Shown here: piece by piece, positions 22,080 to 34,196 of the stretch
Layout: every line of letters starts with the position of its first letter
Position numbering within the stretch: position 1 is the stretch's first letter
Source of the DNA: Rhinopithecus roxellana
Taxonomy: Eukaryota > Chordata > Mammalia > Primates > Cercopithecidae
NCBI RefSeq assembly: GCF_007565055.1
Contig: NC_044562.1
Span: forward strand, 56,471,386 to 56,535,385
DNA: 64,000 bases
Direction: 5' to 3'
The notes under the pieces: generated by a model
Told to the model about the DNA's origin: nothing
The model's input: the letters and a program-made list of their open reading frames with translations, nothing else
The model's database searches: none
Position numbers and translations under genes: made by a program

Positions 22080-22725
22080 TACAAATTAACTTTTTTCAGA
22101 ATTCTGGAAAGTAAGCAAGGCCTGCAACAATGTGTGGAGTGTCTGTTTAAGAACGGAGTTTCAATCACAAAATCTTACCTAGATGAGACAAGATGACTTC
22201 CCTGTGAATTCTATCAAACATTTAAAGAAGAAATGGCTCTGATCCTTCACAGATTCTTTTAAAAAATAGAAAAGGAGGTAAAACTTTGCAACTCATTTTG
22301 TGAGGCCAGTGTTATCCTGACAAAAATAATAGAAAAGAACATTGGGAGAGAAAAAACTGCAGACCCAAATAATACTGATGAATCTGTGTGTGATATGAAT
22401 AAGTACTGTGTCTATATAACACATCCACGAAAATCCTTCGCAGAATTCTAGCAAACCAAAGTCAGCAGCACACACACACCGTGACCACATGGTTTGCCTC
22501 AGGAATGCAAGGTCGTCTCAACGTACGAAGATAAATCAGTATATATACCATGTTTATAAGATAAAGAACAAAAAGTACACGACCACCTCAATGGAAACAG
22601 AAAAATAATTTGACAAAATTTAAAAATTTTTCATGAAAATCCCAAGGCTGTAGGAATGTAAGGAAAACACCTAACCTGCTGAAAGGCAGTCCATAAAGCA
22701 CATGAACCCACGGTGAACCTCATAC
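22080..22725 (+). mobile_element. L1M relic, ORF2 part, 5' piece
   Basis: L1 ORF2 text in sense, for example 'ccctgtgaattctatcaaac' and 'aggccagtgttatcctgac'. The element is split by the transposon at 22785-23187 and continues after it. Frames are broken by many stops. Confidence 0.8.
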
Positions 22726-22802
22726 CTGATTCGGGTGGAGAATCCCTTAAACACATGAACCCACGGTGAACCTAGTACCTGATTTGGGTGGAGAATCCCT
22801 TA
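22695..22802. repeat. 53-bp tandem duplication across an L1/transposon junction
   Basis: Two copies, starting near 22695 and 22749, of a block with CACATGAACCCACGGTGAAC and GGTGGAGAATCCCTTA. Each copy contains the L1-transposon boundary. Confidence 0.85.
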
Positions 22803-23187
22803 TCTGAAATGCTTGAGACCAGAAGAGTTTCAGATTTGGGTATTTTTCAGATTGTGGAATATTTGCATTATACTAACCAACGGAGCACCCCAAATCTGAA
22901 AATCCAAAATGCAAAATGCTCCAATGAGCATCTCCTTTAAGGGTCGGATTTGGGAGCACTTGTTTTCAGATGACCTTAGAGTACTAATTAGGATCCTTTT
23001 TTGTGTGAGGAAGTATTTCTTAATAGTTCATGCTAAAAAAGCCAAAAGCAAGTCTATAGATTTCATATTTTATTTGGTAGAGAAAGGCCTCACTGTACAA
23101 AGGCAGACTTAAAAGGATTTGGACGTAAGGAGAAAAATCTGATTCCACTGCTTTTCTTCTCAGATTTGGGTTGCTCAACCCGTCATT
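22785..23187. mobile_element. Non-autonomous DNA transposon (Tigger/MER group, likely)
   Basis: It begins GGAGAATCCCTTATCTGAAA and ends near 'ggttgctcaaccc', with an internal 'ccaaatctgaaaatccaaaa' stretch, text typical of a common human MER DNA repeat. The exact family is not assigned. It interrupts the L1. Confidence 0.55.
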
Positions 23188-25290
23188 AAAAGTTGACAGC
23201 TTTCCCCGAACATCAGGGAGACGACAGGGTGTCCACTCCAATCACTTCCGTTCATCATTGTGCTGGACGTCCCAGCCGTGGCAATCAAGCAATAAAAGCA
23301 AGTCAAAGACACCGAGGCTGGGAAGGAAGCAGCAGCACTCCATCTACTCGCAGATGACATCATCTTGAATACACAAAATCCTAAGAAATCCACAAAAATT
23401 ATATAGAGCTAATAAAAGAGCAACTCTTAGGCCAAGCTTGCAGTATGAAAAATACAGAAACCAATTTTATTCCTCTCCACAGCAGTGAACTCTGACATGA
23501 AATTCAGAAACAATCCATATGGAAAAGCATCAAAATAATATCATACTTAGGTATGAATTTAACAAAAGTAGTACAAGACTGGTATACCTAATTGTACAAA
23601 ACATCCTTGAAAGAAATCAAAGAAGACTTAAATGGAAAGACATCCATGTTTATGGATGGAGGCAAGATACTAAGAAGGTATTACACTCCAAGATGACCTA
23701 CAGATTCTGCAGAATTCCTATCGAATTATAATGCCTCCCACTTCCTCTGTTTTTATTTTGCAGAAATTAACAAGCACATGGGAATTAAACTAATATGTGC
23801 ATGGGGTACGTAAGGGATCTGGAATGACCAGAGTATGTTGAATTCTTCTTGATTTCAAAACCTACGAAAACTACAGTCATCAAGACAGCCTTCTGGCATA
23901 AGGATAGAATCAATGAAACAGAATTGAGATCCCAGAAATAAATGCATACAACCATAGGTGACTGACTTTTGACAAGGGTGCCAAGGCTGTTCAATGGGGA
24001 AGCAGCAGTCTTTTCAACAAATAGTGCTGAGAGAACTGGACACCCACATGCCCAAGAATGAGGCTGAGCCCTTACACCACGGAGAAAACCACAAATGAAT
24101 CAAAGAGCTAACAGAGGGGCTAAAACCATAGAACTCTGAAGAAAACACATTCTTAACCTTGAATTTGACAATGCCTTCTTAGATGACACAAAAAACACAA
24201 GAGACAAACAAAATTAGAAAAATTGGACTTTGTCAAAATGAAAAGGTTTGCACTCAACAGGATACTATCAGTGAAGTGAAAAGAGCTCACAGAATGAGCT
24301 AAAATATTTGGAATCCCATATTGACTAATATGTTGCTATGATGACCTGCAAACAACACTTAAAATTCAACAATCAAATGACCCATAGTGCAATTAAAAAA
24401 TAGTTAAAGAATTTGAATAGACATTTCCCCAAAAGAAGATAATCAGATGGCTAATAAGCACAAGAAAAAATGCTCAAAATTATTAGTCATTAGGAAAATG
24501 CAAATCAGAGACACAATGAGGGGTTGCTTCTTCGCTTGGATGACTATAACCAAAACCGTGGAAATAACGAGTGTTGGCAAACATGTGGAGAACCTGGAAC
24601 TTTCACGCATTACAGGTAAGAATTTAAAAGGGTCCAGCCAGTTTGGAAAATAATTTGGCAGTTCTTCAAAAAGTTAAAGTTACCAGATGACTCAACAATT
24701 AAAGTCCTAGGTATGTACCCAAGAGAACTGAAACCATATGCCCACACTAAAAACAGCAGTATTATTTATGTATTAAAAGGTGGAAATAATTCATATGTCT
24801 GTCAATTGATGAATGGATAAACAAAATGTGGCATACCCTTCTGATAGAATATTACTCAGCCTTGAAAGGAGTGAATTACTGAGACATTCTGCAATATGGA
24901 TTAACCTTAAAAATACTTGACATGAAAGAAGTCAGATACAAAAGGAGACTCTATGAGTTCATTTACATGAAATTCCCAGAACAGACAAAACTCATGGAGA
25001 TAGAAATTGGTCAGTGGTTGCCGGGGAATGGGGTAAGAGGGCAGGTCAGTGGTTGCCGGGGAATGGGGTAAGAGGGCAGGTCAGTGGTTGCCGGGGAATG
25101 GGGTAAGAGGGCAGGGCATTTACTGCCCATGGGTATGGGTTTTATTCTGGGTGAGTGAGGAAAATGCCCTGGACTCAGATCCTGGTGATGGTTTCGCAAC
25201 TTTGTGAATGTGCTGGACGCCTCTGAATTGTGTGCCATAGAAAGGGTGAGTTTTGTGGTGTGTTCATTGTATCTCAATGCAAAATAAATT
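23188..25290 (+). mobile_element. L1M relic, ORF2 end and 3' UTR (continuation)
   Basis: It resumes the ORF2 text (for example 'tactcgcagatgacatcatc', 'cctttgtcaaaatgaaaagg'-like and 'tatgtctgtcaattgatgaatgg') and ends with an L1M-type 3' UTR near 25290. It is non-functional. Confidence 0.85.
25009..25113. repeat. Minisatellite, 35-bp unit x 3, inside the L1 3' UTR
   Basis: Three near-identical copies starting at 25009, 25044 and 25079, each GGTCAGTGGTTGCCGGGGAA followed by 'tggggtaagagggca'. The source motif is an ordinary part of the L1 3' end. Confidence 0.95.
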
Positions 25291-25388
25291 TTAAACTTTA
25301 AAAATTGGCTACAAAAATGTTCTTAAAATAGTTTTCCTTTGCATGGCATGTTTAAGAGTAAAAGTTCATGACCTTGCCTCAAGACAGT

Positions 25389-25698
25389 TTTATTTTTATT
25401 TTTATTTATTTATTTTGAGATGGAGTCTCCCTCTGTTGCCCAGGCTGGAGTGCAGTGGCGTGATCTCTGCTCACTGCAACCTCCACCTCCCAGGTTCCAG
25501 CGATTCTCCTGCCTCAGCCTCCTGAGTAGCTGGGATTACAGACATGCATCATCACGCCCGGCTAATTTTTGTATTTTTAGTAGAGATGGGATTTCCCCAT
25601 GTTGGCCAGGCTGGTCTGGAACTCCTGACCTCAGGTGATCCACCCACCTCAGCCTCCCAAAGTGCTGGGATCACAGGCATGAACCACCATGCCCCGTC
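25389..25698 (-). repeat. Alu, antisense
   Basis: T-rich (ATTT)n start, then the reverse-complement Alu body to 'gaaccaccatgccccg'. AluS-like divergence. Confidence 0.93.
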
Positions 25699-28020
25699 AA
25701 AGCAATCTGATTATTGTAGTCCTTGCTTTAATCTAGTCCATAGGAATCACCCATCCTGGCATTCCATGGCTTCACACCATCTGCTCCGTCTTGCCTCACC
25801 AATGCCAATGGCACTTGCCAGTCAGTAAGAGGCAAGCCCTGCAGGTGCCTCTAGTATGGCATGTGCAAGTCACAGGGTGGAAGGTACATCTTAAATGATG
25901 CTCCTGTTTTCTCAGTGATGTTTTGAAAGCACTTTGGTCTGAAGAATGTTAACATGACCCTTCAAAGTTGACAGACAAGTTGCAGCAACCTACACTGTCT
26001 CCTCACGGAGACAGAAGCATGTGGAATGCCAGACCCTGGGCAGGTGTCACCCTGTGCAGCAGGAAGTGGGAAGGGTGGACAGGAGCCTCAGGCTCTACCA
26101 CAGCTCAAAGGAAGCTTTGACCACATCCACAGGAGTCCTCAGGCTGAAGCCACCCAGTAGGGGAGACCTGGGAACTACAAAGATCGTCTGCCTCAGTATC
26201 CCCACTGTGCTCAGTCACTGGCTGGGAGCAGCCATGGGAGGCAGGTTCCCAACATAAATGGAGACTGAGGCCCCTTGGGAGAAATGAACGGCAATGGAGA
26301 GAGGGTTCCCCAGAAATGACCAAGGGGTGATTTCCCAGGGAAAAACAAATGGTGTCACCACCCAGGAGTTGACAAATTTGGTTTCTACACTTAGTACAAT
26401 GGGAACGACAGAACTGTAGTTCAGTTCACACTACGCTTGGCTTTGGCTTTTGGTTTTAGAAAGCCTGTGGGTAGCTCAGATGCGTGGATGTGGCTAGGCA
26501 GGGCCACAGTGTCTGGCCTCCCGCTGCTAGTGTGTGGTTAGAGCAGCTCCCCGAGTGGAGGGAGGCACAGGTATATTTAACAGACACTTAGTCACAGGCA
26601 GCCTGGGCGCTGCTGAGAAGCAGATGTGATTACAGCCCCTAATCAGTCAACTTCAGGTTAATTCAAAGGGAGATGATCCTCGGTGGGGCTGGCTCCATCG
26701 GCTGGGAGGCCCATGAATGTGAGCCCAGGGCTTCCCCAGGGCCTTCCTTCCCAACACCCATGGGCAACTGGCTTCCACCAGTGCCGTGGGGATCAGAGAC
26801 TCCTGGCAGCCTGCCCTATGGGCCTCTAACCCACTGAGCCACCCCCATTGTGTAGGTGAACCCCCCAGTCAATGTGTATTCCCACTACAGGTTTTGCTTC
26901 TGCGTCTGGATGGGGATGCCCAGCTGCTGTCAGAACTTCAAGGCTGTTTACAGAACACCCCAGGACCCATTCTCTCTGCATTATGGTGATTTGGGGCCAC
27001 GTATTTTCGAGATGGAATTGGTGATGTTTGTGAGGTATTTCCTGTGATGTGGACAGGGTCTGTGGGCTCCTGGGTTCAGATGCCTGATGGGAGTCCAGGT
27101 CGCATATCCTTCACGCCTCAGTCACACCCTCCCTGTGATCCTTTTTAGGTTCAAACTTTAGCAACTATGATATAGCAATTATTTTCACTTCAAACTTTAA
27201 TGACCATCTCAGCCATATGTGAGTCCTATCTCTAGTTTCTGGGCTTTCAATGCCAGCATTTGCTTTGCTGAGACATGGATGGCATTTTCCAGGAACCTGG
27301 GAACTGAGCCCAGGTGTTATAAATGTAAATGTGACTTTTCTTTCAAGAATCTGAAAGCAACCCTCAAAATACAATGGCCGAGTAATAGGATGTTGTTTTT
27401 CTGTAATTGAGAAGTTCAGGCTCAAGCTCCAAGAATCCTTCCCGGGTAATTTTTGAGTCCCCATAAATACAAATTAAAATACAAATTGCATCTGACTTTT
27501 AATCCAGAATCTGATCTATACATTTTCGGTGCAACCACTCTGACAAAGGGCTTGTGCTGTGGACCTCGGAAGATGAGGCAGCCAGCTGTTATAGACTAAA
27601 GCTCCACATTTAAAAGCAGTTAGAAAGAAGGAAGATGAGCTTCAACTGAAGTAAATTGAGGCTAAGTTCACCTCGTGTCAAAGGTATTGCACACTTGCCT
27701 CAAGGTGGAACAGAATTTAAAGCACGTTCAGGTAAGTGATCACTAAGCCACACCATCTTCAGAACTGATGGAAGCAGTTATAACAATGGTAATTATGAAT
27801 TTTCTAGCAATCCCCTCCTTCCTGGAGGTTGCAAATTCGGGCCCGCACTGAGCCCAGGAATGTAGAGGTCACTCTGAAGCCCTCTTGTGCTTCAGAACAG
27901 CAGCTGGCCCTGGGCACAGCCCAGAGTACTCAGAAGTCTTCCAGGGATATTTGCAGGGCCTGGGCCTCCAGCTCAGAGGGTCTGAAGATGGGGCTGGGAG
28001 TATGGGGCTGAGAAGGAAGC
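25699..28020. other. Intergenic, nothing identified
   Basis: Unique-looking sequence of mixed composition. I find no exon with splice context and no repeat family that I can name with confidence. Confidence 0.4.
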
Positions 28021-28030
28021 CAGAATGTGG

Positions 28031-28059
28031 GGGGTTAGGGGGGTTAGGGGCCCCCTAAC
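28031..28059. repeat. Telomere-like GGGGTTAGGG cluster ending in a palindrome
   Basis: G-rich text GGGGGGTTAGGGGGGTTAGG is followed by the inverted partner. GTTAGGGG (28043-28050) and CCCCTAAC (28052-28059) are perfect inverted repeats around one C. Very short. Confidence 0.85.
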
Positions 28060-28064
28060 TGGGA

Positions 28065-28205
28065 GTGTGCCCCCAATCTGCCTGTCAGCGTTCTCACCTC
28101 AGCACCTCACAGTGGAACCCTATTTGCAGATGGGGTCTTTCCAGAGGTGGGTACACATTAAATGAGGTTGTTGGGGTGGGCCCAGCATCTGCATTTCAAT
28201 GACTT
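28065..28205 (+). repeat. MLT1-like LTR fragment, sense
   Basis: The segment with 'accctatttgcagatggggt' and 'aatgaggttgttggggtggg' resembles the middle of MLT1-type LTRs. Only a fragment. Confidence 0.4.
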
Positions 28206-28890
28206 CCCAGGGGGTGTTCAACACCTGGAGACTACAGACCCCTGGACCAGTCTGGCCACCCAGCCACAAGTGCAGCAAGGCAAAACCCTGCCGATTCCAA
28301 AATGTCAAAGCTGTAGAATTGTGTAAAACATTGGGTCCAACTACCAAGGATAAACACCATTTTTTTAATGTAGGGTATTAAAAATAGGGTTAGTCTCGTA
28401 GTATTGGGAAGAAGTAAGTTTAACAAAGGTTAGGAAACTGGTAATTTTCATGGAGTAAAAGGATATTGTGAACTTCCTTGGTCTGAGTGCTGAGAATAGC
28501 TACCTGTCAAATATCTAAAAACAAATTTCTGACATCTAACGTTTTAGTAAAGGTGAAGGGTTTTGACATCTCCTCAACATCAGCTTCATGGTAGACAATT
28601 GTTCCACTCCTGTCCCTCAAGCCAGCGCTGGAACCACACCCAGGTGGGCGACTCCCTTACCTCAGGATTTCAGCCTCCCTGTAGGAAGCAGGGCAGGGGC
28701 GGGTGACACCTCTGCCAGGCAGTCAGCATCCGTGAAGCAAGCAGCCCTTAGGGTCTCCTCTCACGTGTCCTAATAACCTCTATTTCGTGACTTACCCACG
28801 AACCAAAGAATGCAAATTTGGCCAAGAGTCATGCCCACACTTCTCGCCACTGCAATGTTAGTTTTGGGTTTACAAGTAGTGACCATTTCC
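28206..28890. other. Intergenic, nothing identified
   Basis: No element is recognised. Confidence 0.4.
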
Positions 28891-28894
28891 CCCA

Positions 28895-29063
28895 AATGCT
28901 GACTGGATCCTGGTGCAAAGCTGCACCTCTCCTGGGATTAAGTCATTGGCTTATCGTAGGGAAAATGTGGGCACCTGATCTCATGAGTTAGTTGACACCA
29001 AGATAAGCAAAGGTCTCAATCTTGAGATTTGGGTGGGGACACAAATCCAAACCATGCCACCTG
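28895..29063 (-). repeat. MST/THE-like LTR end fragment, antisense
   Basis: The 3' part 'cttgagatttgggtggggac' followed by 'acaaatccaaaccatgcc' matches the end of an antisense MaLR LTR, as also seen complete at 53036-53410. Confidence 0.5.
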
Positions 29064-30713
29064 TGATGACCCACTCCCAGAAGTTGCAGGAACCCTGCCC
29101 TCTATGAGCTGTGCGTGACTGGCCTCTGCCTGCACAGGTAGGATACGGGGAGCATGACTCCACTGCTCACTGGGAGGGTGTCTCAGAACCTGGGCCCTGT
29201 TTTTAAATTCCATAATAACGGGTGTGCCCCAGGTAGACGGCACAAGAATATAGAAACCTATGACCTCAACTTTCCCCAGAGAGACAACTAAGAGAAAAGC
29301 CAGCAATAAATGCAGAAAAATGATTCTACACTAACAATGTATAATGTTTTAATAAAGTAGAGGGAAAGATAAACCAAAAAGACAAAGGATGGAAACTACC
29401 ATCAGAGAACTGGAATCAACAGGAATGATAAAATGGCACTGATAAACATTTATCATCTGCATGATGAAAGTTCCAACAGGAGGAGGAGATGGATAGGGAT
29501 AGGGATATGAAACAACTGCAGCCCAGAATTTGCCAACAGTCACACACACACCAAAAGGCATCACAGCAAAACTACCAAAGAGGCAAGCCAAATGGAAATA
29601 GCTCTCTCAAAGGAGGAGCAACAGTGAGCCTGATGAGTGACCCTCAAGCAAGTGACGGCACCTGGAATCCAACATGAGAATGTCTCCAGGTGCTGAAGGA
29701 ACACAGCCCCAGCCTAGGATTCTATGCCCAGTGAGGAGGTGCCATGGGTCCAACTACAAAGGATAAATGAAGATGTCCATAAGGAAGCAGCACTGAGATA
29801 ATTCATGGGAAGGGGTAGGGCTCCTCGAATGAAATGTGAATGGCAGCCCCCCAGCCAGAAGGAAATTTATTCCAGATGAAAACTCGAAAATTCAGAATGA
29901 AGAGTACAAGAAATGATAAATAGGGAGGAGACATAAATGAATATCAATTGTATAAAGTAAGAGTGGGGCTGTCATGAAATTTAACACACTCAGGACAAAT
30001 TTGTGGCCATAAGGATGCAGAGTCAGAGGGTGGTGAGTGGGGTTGAAGATTATACGACGTTAGCATTATTGAGTCATTGATCTAACTCTCTAATTACTGG
30101 ACAGAGTGCAATCCAATTAATTAAATCATAACACAAAAGAAGACAATAAGGGGGAAAATGGTATAATGCAGGGGGTAAAACATGAGACAAACATGCAAAA
30201 AAACTGCATCAACACTTGTATTAGCTGCACATGACTAAATACTCATGTCCAAGAGCAAGGGCATGAAACTTAATTCTAAAACATAACCTAATATTTCCTG
30301 CAATATTTAAACTTTAAGTTCACAGGTAGGTCAAAAGTAAAAGATTGAAAAGAATATAACATACAAATACTAATCCAAAGATAACTTGGGTAGCTATATG
30401 GAAGGCAGATAAGATAGACCTTAAGGCAGAAGGTGTGACTAGAGAAAATAAACACATTTCATGATCATAAAGGCCTAAGTCAACAAGGAATACATCACTG
30501 TTGTAATCTGTAGGCACCCAGTGAAATGGCTTCCAAATTTACCAGGAAAAGTGATGACATGACTGAAAGGAGAAACTTGCAGATCAACAATCCTAGAGCC
30601 AGATGCCAACCTGCCCTCTTCAGAAGCTGATTTAGCAAGCAGATAAAGTACCAATAAGGATACAGAATATCTAAATGATCCAATTAGCGTGGTTCTTGTA
30701 TGGCCACTCCCAA

Positions 30714-31062
30714 CACAATAGTGTTGACTCTTTTTTTTTCTTTTTTTTTTTTTTTTTTTTTTGAGACGGAGTCTCGCTGTGTTACCCAGGTTGGAGTGCA
30801 GTGGCGCAATCTTGGCTCACTGCAAGCTCCGCCTCCCAGGTTCACGCCATTCTCCTGCCTCAGCCTCCAAGTAGCTGGGACTACAGGCGCGCACCACCAC
30901 GCCCGGCTAATTTTTTGTATTTTTAGTAGAGACGGGGTTTCACCGTGTTAGCCAGGATGGTCTCGATCTCCTGACCTCGTGATCCGCCCGCCTCGGCCTC
31001 CCAAAGTGCTGGGATTACAGGCTTGAGCCACCGCGCCCGGCCGACTCTTTTTTTTTCAAGTG
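30714..31062 (-). repeat. AluY, antisense, with target-site duplication
   Basis: Full-length Alu with its poly-T at 30739-30761, ending 'ccgcgcccggcc' at about 31042. GACTCTTTTTTTTTC occurs on both sides, consistent with a 15-bp target-site duplication. It is inserted in the old LINE. Confidence 0.93.
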
Positions 31063-31447
31063 AATTTATAGCACTTACTTAAACATAGGCTACTCAGTAA
31101 GACAACCTTAACAATTTTGAAAAAAAATTAAAACTCAGAGTGTAAAATGTTAAAGGACAAGGGAACTAAGCTAGAAATTATAACAGAGTACTAGAAAATA
31201 ACCAGCTAAAAAGTAAACAATACATAATTAGATAATTTTTCATCAAAACAAGTCAAAATAAAAATTAGAAAATATTTTGCACCATTTGACAATGTGGATC
31301 TGACATATCAAACCAGGATGCAGCTAAAGCAGTACTCAAAGGATATTCATAGCCTCAGATGCACATAATAGAAGAGAAGAATGGCTTAAAGCCAGTAAGA
31401 CTCCATCTCAACAGACTAAATAAAGCATTGTTAATCGAACTTAATGG

Positions 31448-31975
31448 AAGTGGTGCAGGAGAGGCAAGCCTCAAAATTGGGGCTTAGCCCCGGTGGGTTC
31501 TTGGCTCACGCAGGAAAGAATGCAAGCATGAACCGGTGGTGTTAAACAGCAACTTTTATGGAACAGCATTGCTTTTTGTGGAGCAGAGCTAAATCATAGT
31601 GCAGCCACAGTCAGCAATGTATGGACTCTTGGTAACTGTATTTATACTCAATTATATCCACTTTCAGTGACATGTAAATTAAGGGGCAGGTTAATGCAAA
31701 TTACGGAGTGGGTTATTTAGAACTTTCTAGGAAAGGGGTGGTAACTTCCAGGTCACTGCTAGGGAAAGGGGAGGTGGCTTCTGGGTCATTGTCATGGCAT
31801 TTGTAAACTGTGATGGTGCTGGTGGACGTGTCCTGTGTTAATGAGCAATGAGAGCAGCCAGCTGATGCCCTCTCACCATCTGCTGGGTTCTTCACTTCAT
31901 CCTTTATGGACTAGATCTTCTTTTGGTCAGCAAGGATGTGATCAGAAAACAAGTCCTGTCAGTCTCCAACCTCAG
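31448..31975 (-). repeat. ERV1-like solo LTR, antisense
   Basis: On the complement it starts TGAGGTTGGAGACTGACAGG, has a TATA-like GTATAAATA at about 31641-31650, and ends in text with 'ctttcctgcgtgagccaaga' followed by 'acccaccggggctaagcccc'. This layout fits an ERV1-group LTR. No internal proviral sequence is present. The family is not assigned. Confidence 0.6.
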
Positions 31976-32536
31976 AAGTAGGTGACAAAGATAAGACCAG
32001 GAAGCAGTAAAATAGAAAATAAATGTATGATAAGAAACATTTTTTTAATGCCAAAAGTTAGTTCTTTCACACACAAAAACTGCACACATTTGATAAATTC
32101 CTATCAAGGCTGACCAGGAAGAAGAGAAAACCGTATAACTCATATCCAAAATAAATAAAGGAGCATGATTACAAATTCTCATGTATCAAAAGGCAATGAG
32201 GATATTGTGAATAAATTTAATCCAATAAAGTTAGCAATTTAGAAGGAATGGGCAAAGTCGTAAGACAAACATGACTTAGCAAACTGAGAGAAGAAGAATG
32301 AGAAAAATCTCAGTAGTCTAGTATATGTTCACCAATAGAAATGTTACTAAGATACAACAAAAAATTAAAAATTTCTTCACAAACTCCAAATGATTTCATC
32401 AGTGATTTTTTTTAAATACTTAGGAAGCAATATCACAATCTGACAACTTTTTCTAGGAAATTAAGAAAAAGGAAACATTTTAAACTCTTTCTGAATCTAG
32501 CAATAGCTTGAGACCAAAAGCTGGCATTAACATAGC

Positions 32537-32800
32537 AGAAGAGAAAAATTGCAGACATTCTCCTTCCTGAACACAGATCCCATCACCACAGCAGGAGAGA
32601 AAAATTGCAATCTCATTCTTGAACACAGATTCCACCACCATCGCAGGAGAGAAAAGTCACAGACACTCTCATTCCTGAACACGGATTCCATCACCATCGC
32701 AGGAGAAAAAAATCGCAGACAATCTCCTTCCTGAACACAGATTCCATCACCACAGGAGGAGAGAAAAATCACAATCTCCTTCCTGAACACGGATCCTACC
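32537..32800. repeat. Minisatellite, 51-56 bp unit, about 5 copies
   Basis: Units each contain GCAGGAGAGAAAAATTGCAG-like text followed by 'ctccttcctgaacacagatt' and 'ccatcaccat'. Length variants of about 51 and 56 bp alternate. Confidence 0.93.
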
Positions 32801-32981
32801 ATCACCAAGAAATGCCTGCATACAGTATGTCATGATATCTGAAAAGGATAAGATCCAGTAAAACAATCGTGTACGTCACAAAATTCATGGCAAAAAGAAC
32901 AAAAATGCCTTTATCATCTTGATAGTTTTAAAAACAAAATTCGATACAATTTATTTCTGTTGTTGATTTAAAAAACCATCA

Positions 32982-33052
32982 GTGACAGGGTGTGGTGGCT
33001 CACGCCTGTAATCCCAGCACTGTAGGAGGCTGAGGCAGGTGGATCAGCTGAG
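32982..33052 (+). repeat. Alu fragment, first ~70 bases, sense
   Basis: GGGTGTGGTGGCTCACGCCT and following text match the 5' start of an Alu, cut at about 33052. Confidence 0.85.
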
Positions 33053-33590
33053 GTGATGGTGCAGATTCAGCTGTTACCCATGAGCTAAATGCAGCTCCGT
33101 GTCAGAGAAGAGAACACAGTGAACACAGCAGTCCTTGAATTGACATACTTCACATTTAGAAACATACCCTCTATAGTCACAATTTCATTTGCCAAATTAG
33201 ACATACTTTGCTGACACTTGTGGAGGTTTTATTGCTTTGGATGAAGGCAATCTATTATAGCATAATCGGTTTTGCTCTCCCACGTACCTTCTTGGGAGAC
33301 TGCTTAATCAGACTTCCTTAAAGCTCCCCTAAAAGAGGTCTCCTCCCTCCTCAATGCTGACATCTGAGAAACCCAAGCTGCTCACACAAATTCAAGATAT
33401 TCATCACCTTTCCCAAATGTATGGCTCTGACTCCTTTCATACCCTGACGTGGGGCATTTTTGTCGGCAATGCCCTCCCAACCCCAGTGCCTCCTCTGATC
33501 AAATTCCATCCAATTCCTTGGCTTTCCCTTCCCATAAATGTCATAGAAACACTGAGCTTGCCTCCTGATGGAGTGATTTTATGCAAATTT
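33053..33590. other. Intergenic, nothing identified
   Basis: No gene or repeat is recognised before the (TTTTA)n run at 33600-33640. Confidence 0.4.
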
Positions 33591-33593
33591 CTT

Positions 33594-33944
33594 TACTCAT
33601 CATTTATTTTATTTTATTTTATTTATTTTTATTTTATTTATTTTTTTTTTTTGAGGCGGAGTCTCGCTCTGTCGCCTGGACTGGAGTGCAGTGGCCGGAT
33701 CTCGGCTCACTGCAAGCTCCGCCTCCTGGGTTTACGCCATTCTCCTGCCTCAGCCTCCCAAGTAGCTGGGACTACAGGCGCCGCCACCTCGCCCGGCTAG
33801 TTTTTTTGTACTTTTAGTAGAGACGGGGTTTCACCGTGTTCGCCAGGATGGTCTCAATCTCCTGACCTCGTGGTCCGCCCGTCTCGGCCTCCCAAAGTGC
33901 TGGGATTACAGGCTTGAGCCACCGCGCCCGGCCTCTCATCATTA
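33594..33944 (-). repeat. Young AluY (monkey type), antisense
   Basis: The (TTTTA)n and poly-T tail is followed by the reverse-complement Alu to 'ccaccgcgcccggcc' at 33933. The variants 'gccggatctcggctc', 'cacctcgcccggctag' and 'caggcttgagcc' are present. CTCATCATT flanks both sides. Confidence 0.93.
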
Positions 33945-34131
33945 ATTTTAAAGCCCAACATTCATCAAGGAAGGAAAACTGTTTCTAAAAGGCACAAACA
34001 TCTTATATGAAACATTGCTTCATACAAGAAGATCTGATTTTGTGGGAAGCATTGCTTTGAAGTAGTTTCTATATCCAGTAATTTCATGCCATTCTATGGG
34101 ATTTTAAGACAAAGAGAGCCTCTGTTAGCAG

Positions 34132-34196
34132 AACTGGGGTGGGCACGCAGGGAACTGGGGTGGGTACACGGGGAACTGGGGTGGGCACCCAGGTTC
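34132..34196. repeat. 21-bp tandem, 3 copies
   Basis: AACTGGGGTGGGCACGCAGG and two variants in tandem. Confidence 0.93.

Larger units (their letters stand above)
29340..32530 (+). mobile_element. Very old L1-type LINE relic, split by younger insertions
   Basis: AT-rich sense LINE text, most clearly at 30330-30680, 31045-31440 and 32000-32400 (for example 'gaccaggaagaagagaaaac' and 'aaattcctatcaaggctgac'). An AluY (30729-31043) and an ERV-like LTR (31448-31975) are inserted in it. The exact 5' start and the family (L1M or HAL1) are uncertain. Confidence 0.6.

Noticed and set aside
31448..31975. Complete provirus
   Set aside because: Only LTR-type sequence is seen; no gag, pol or env text lies next to it.
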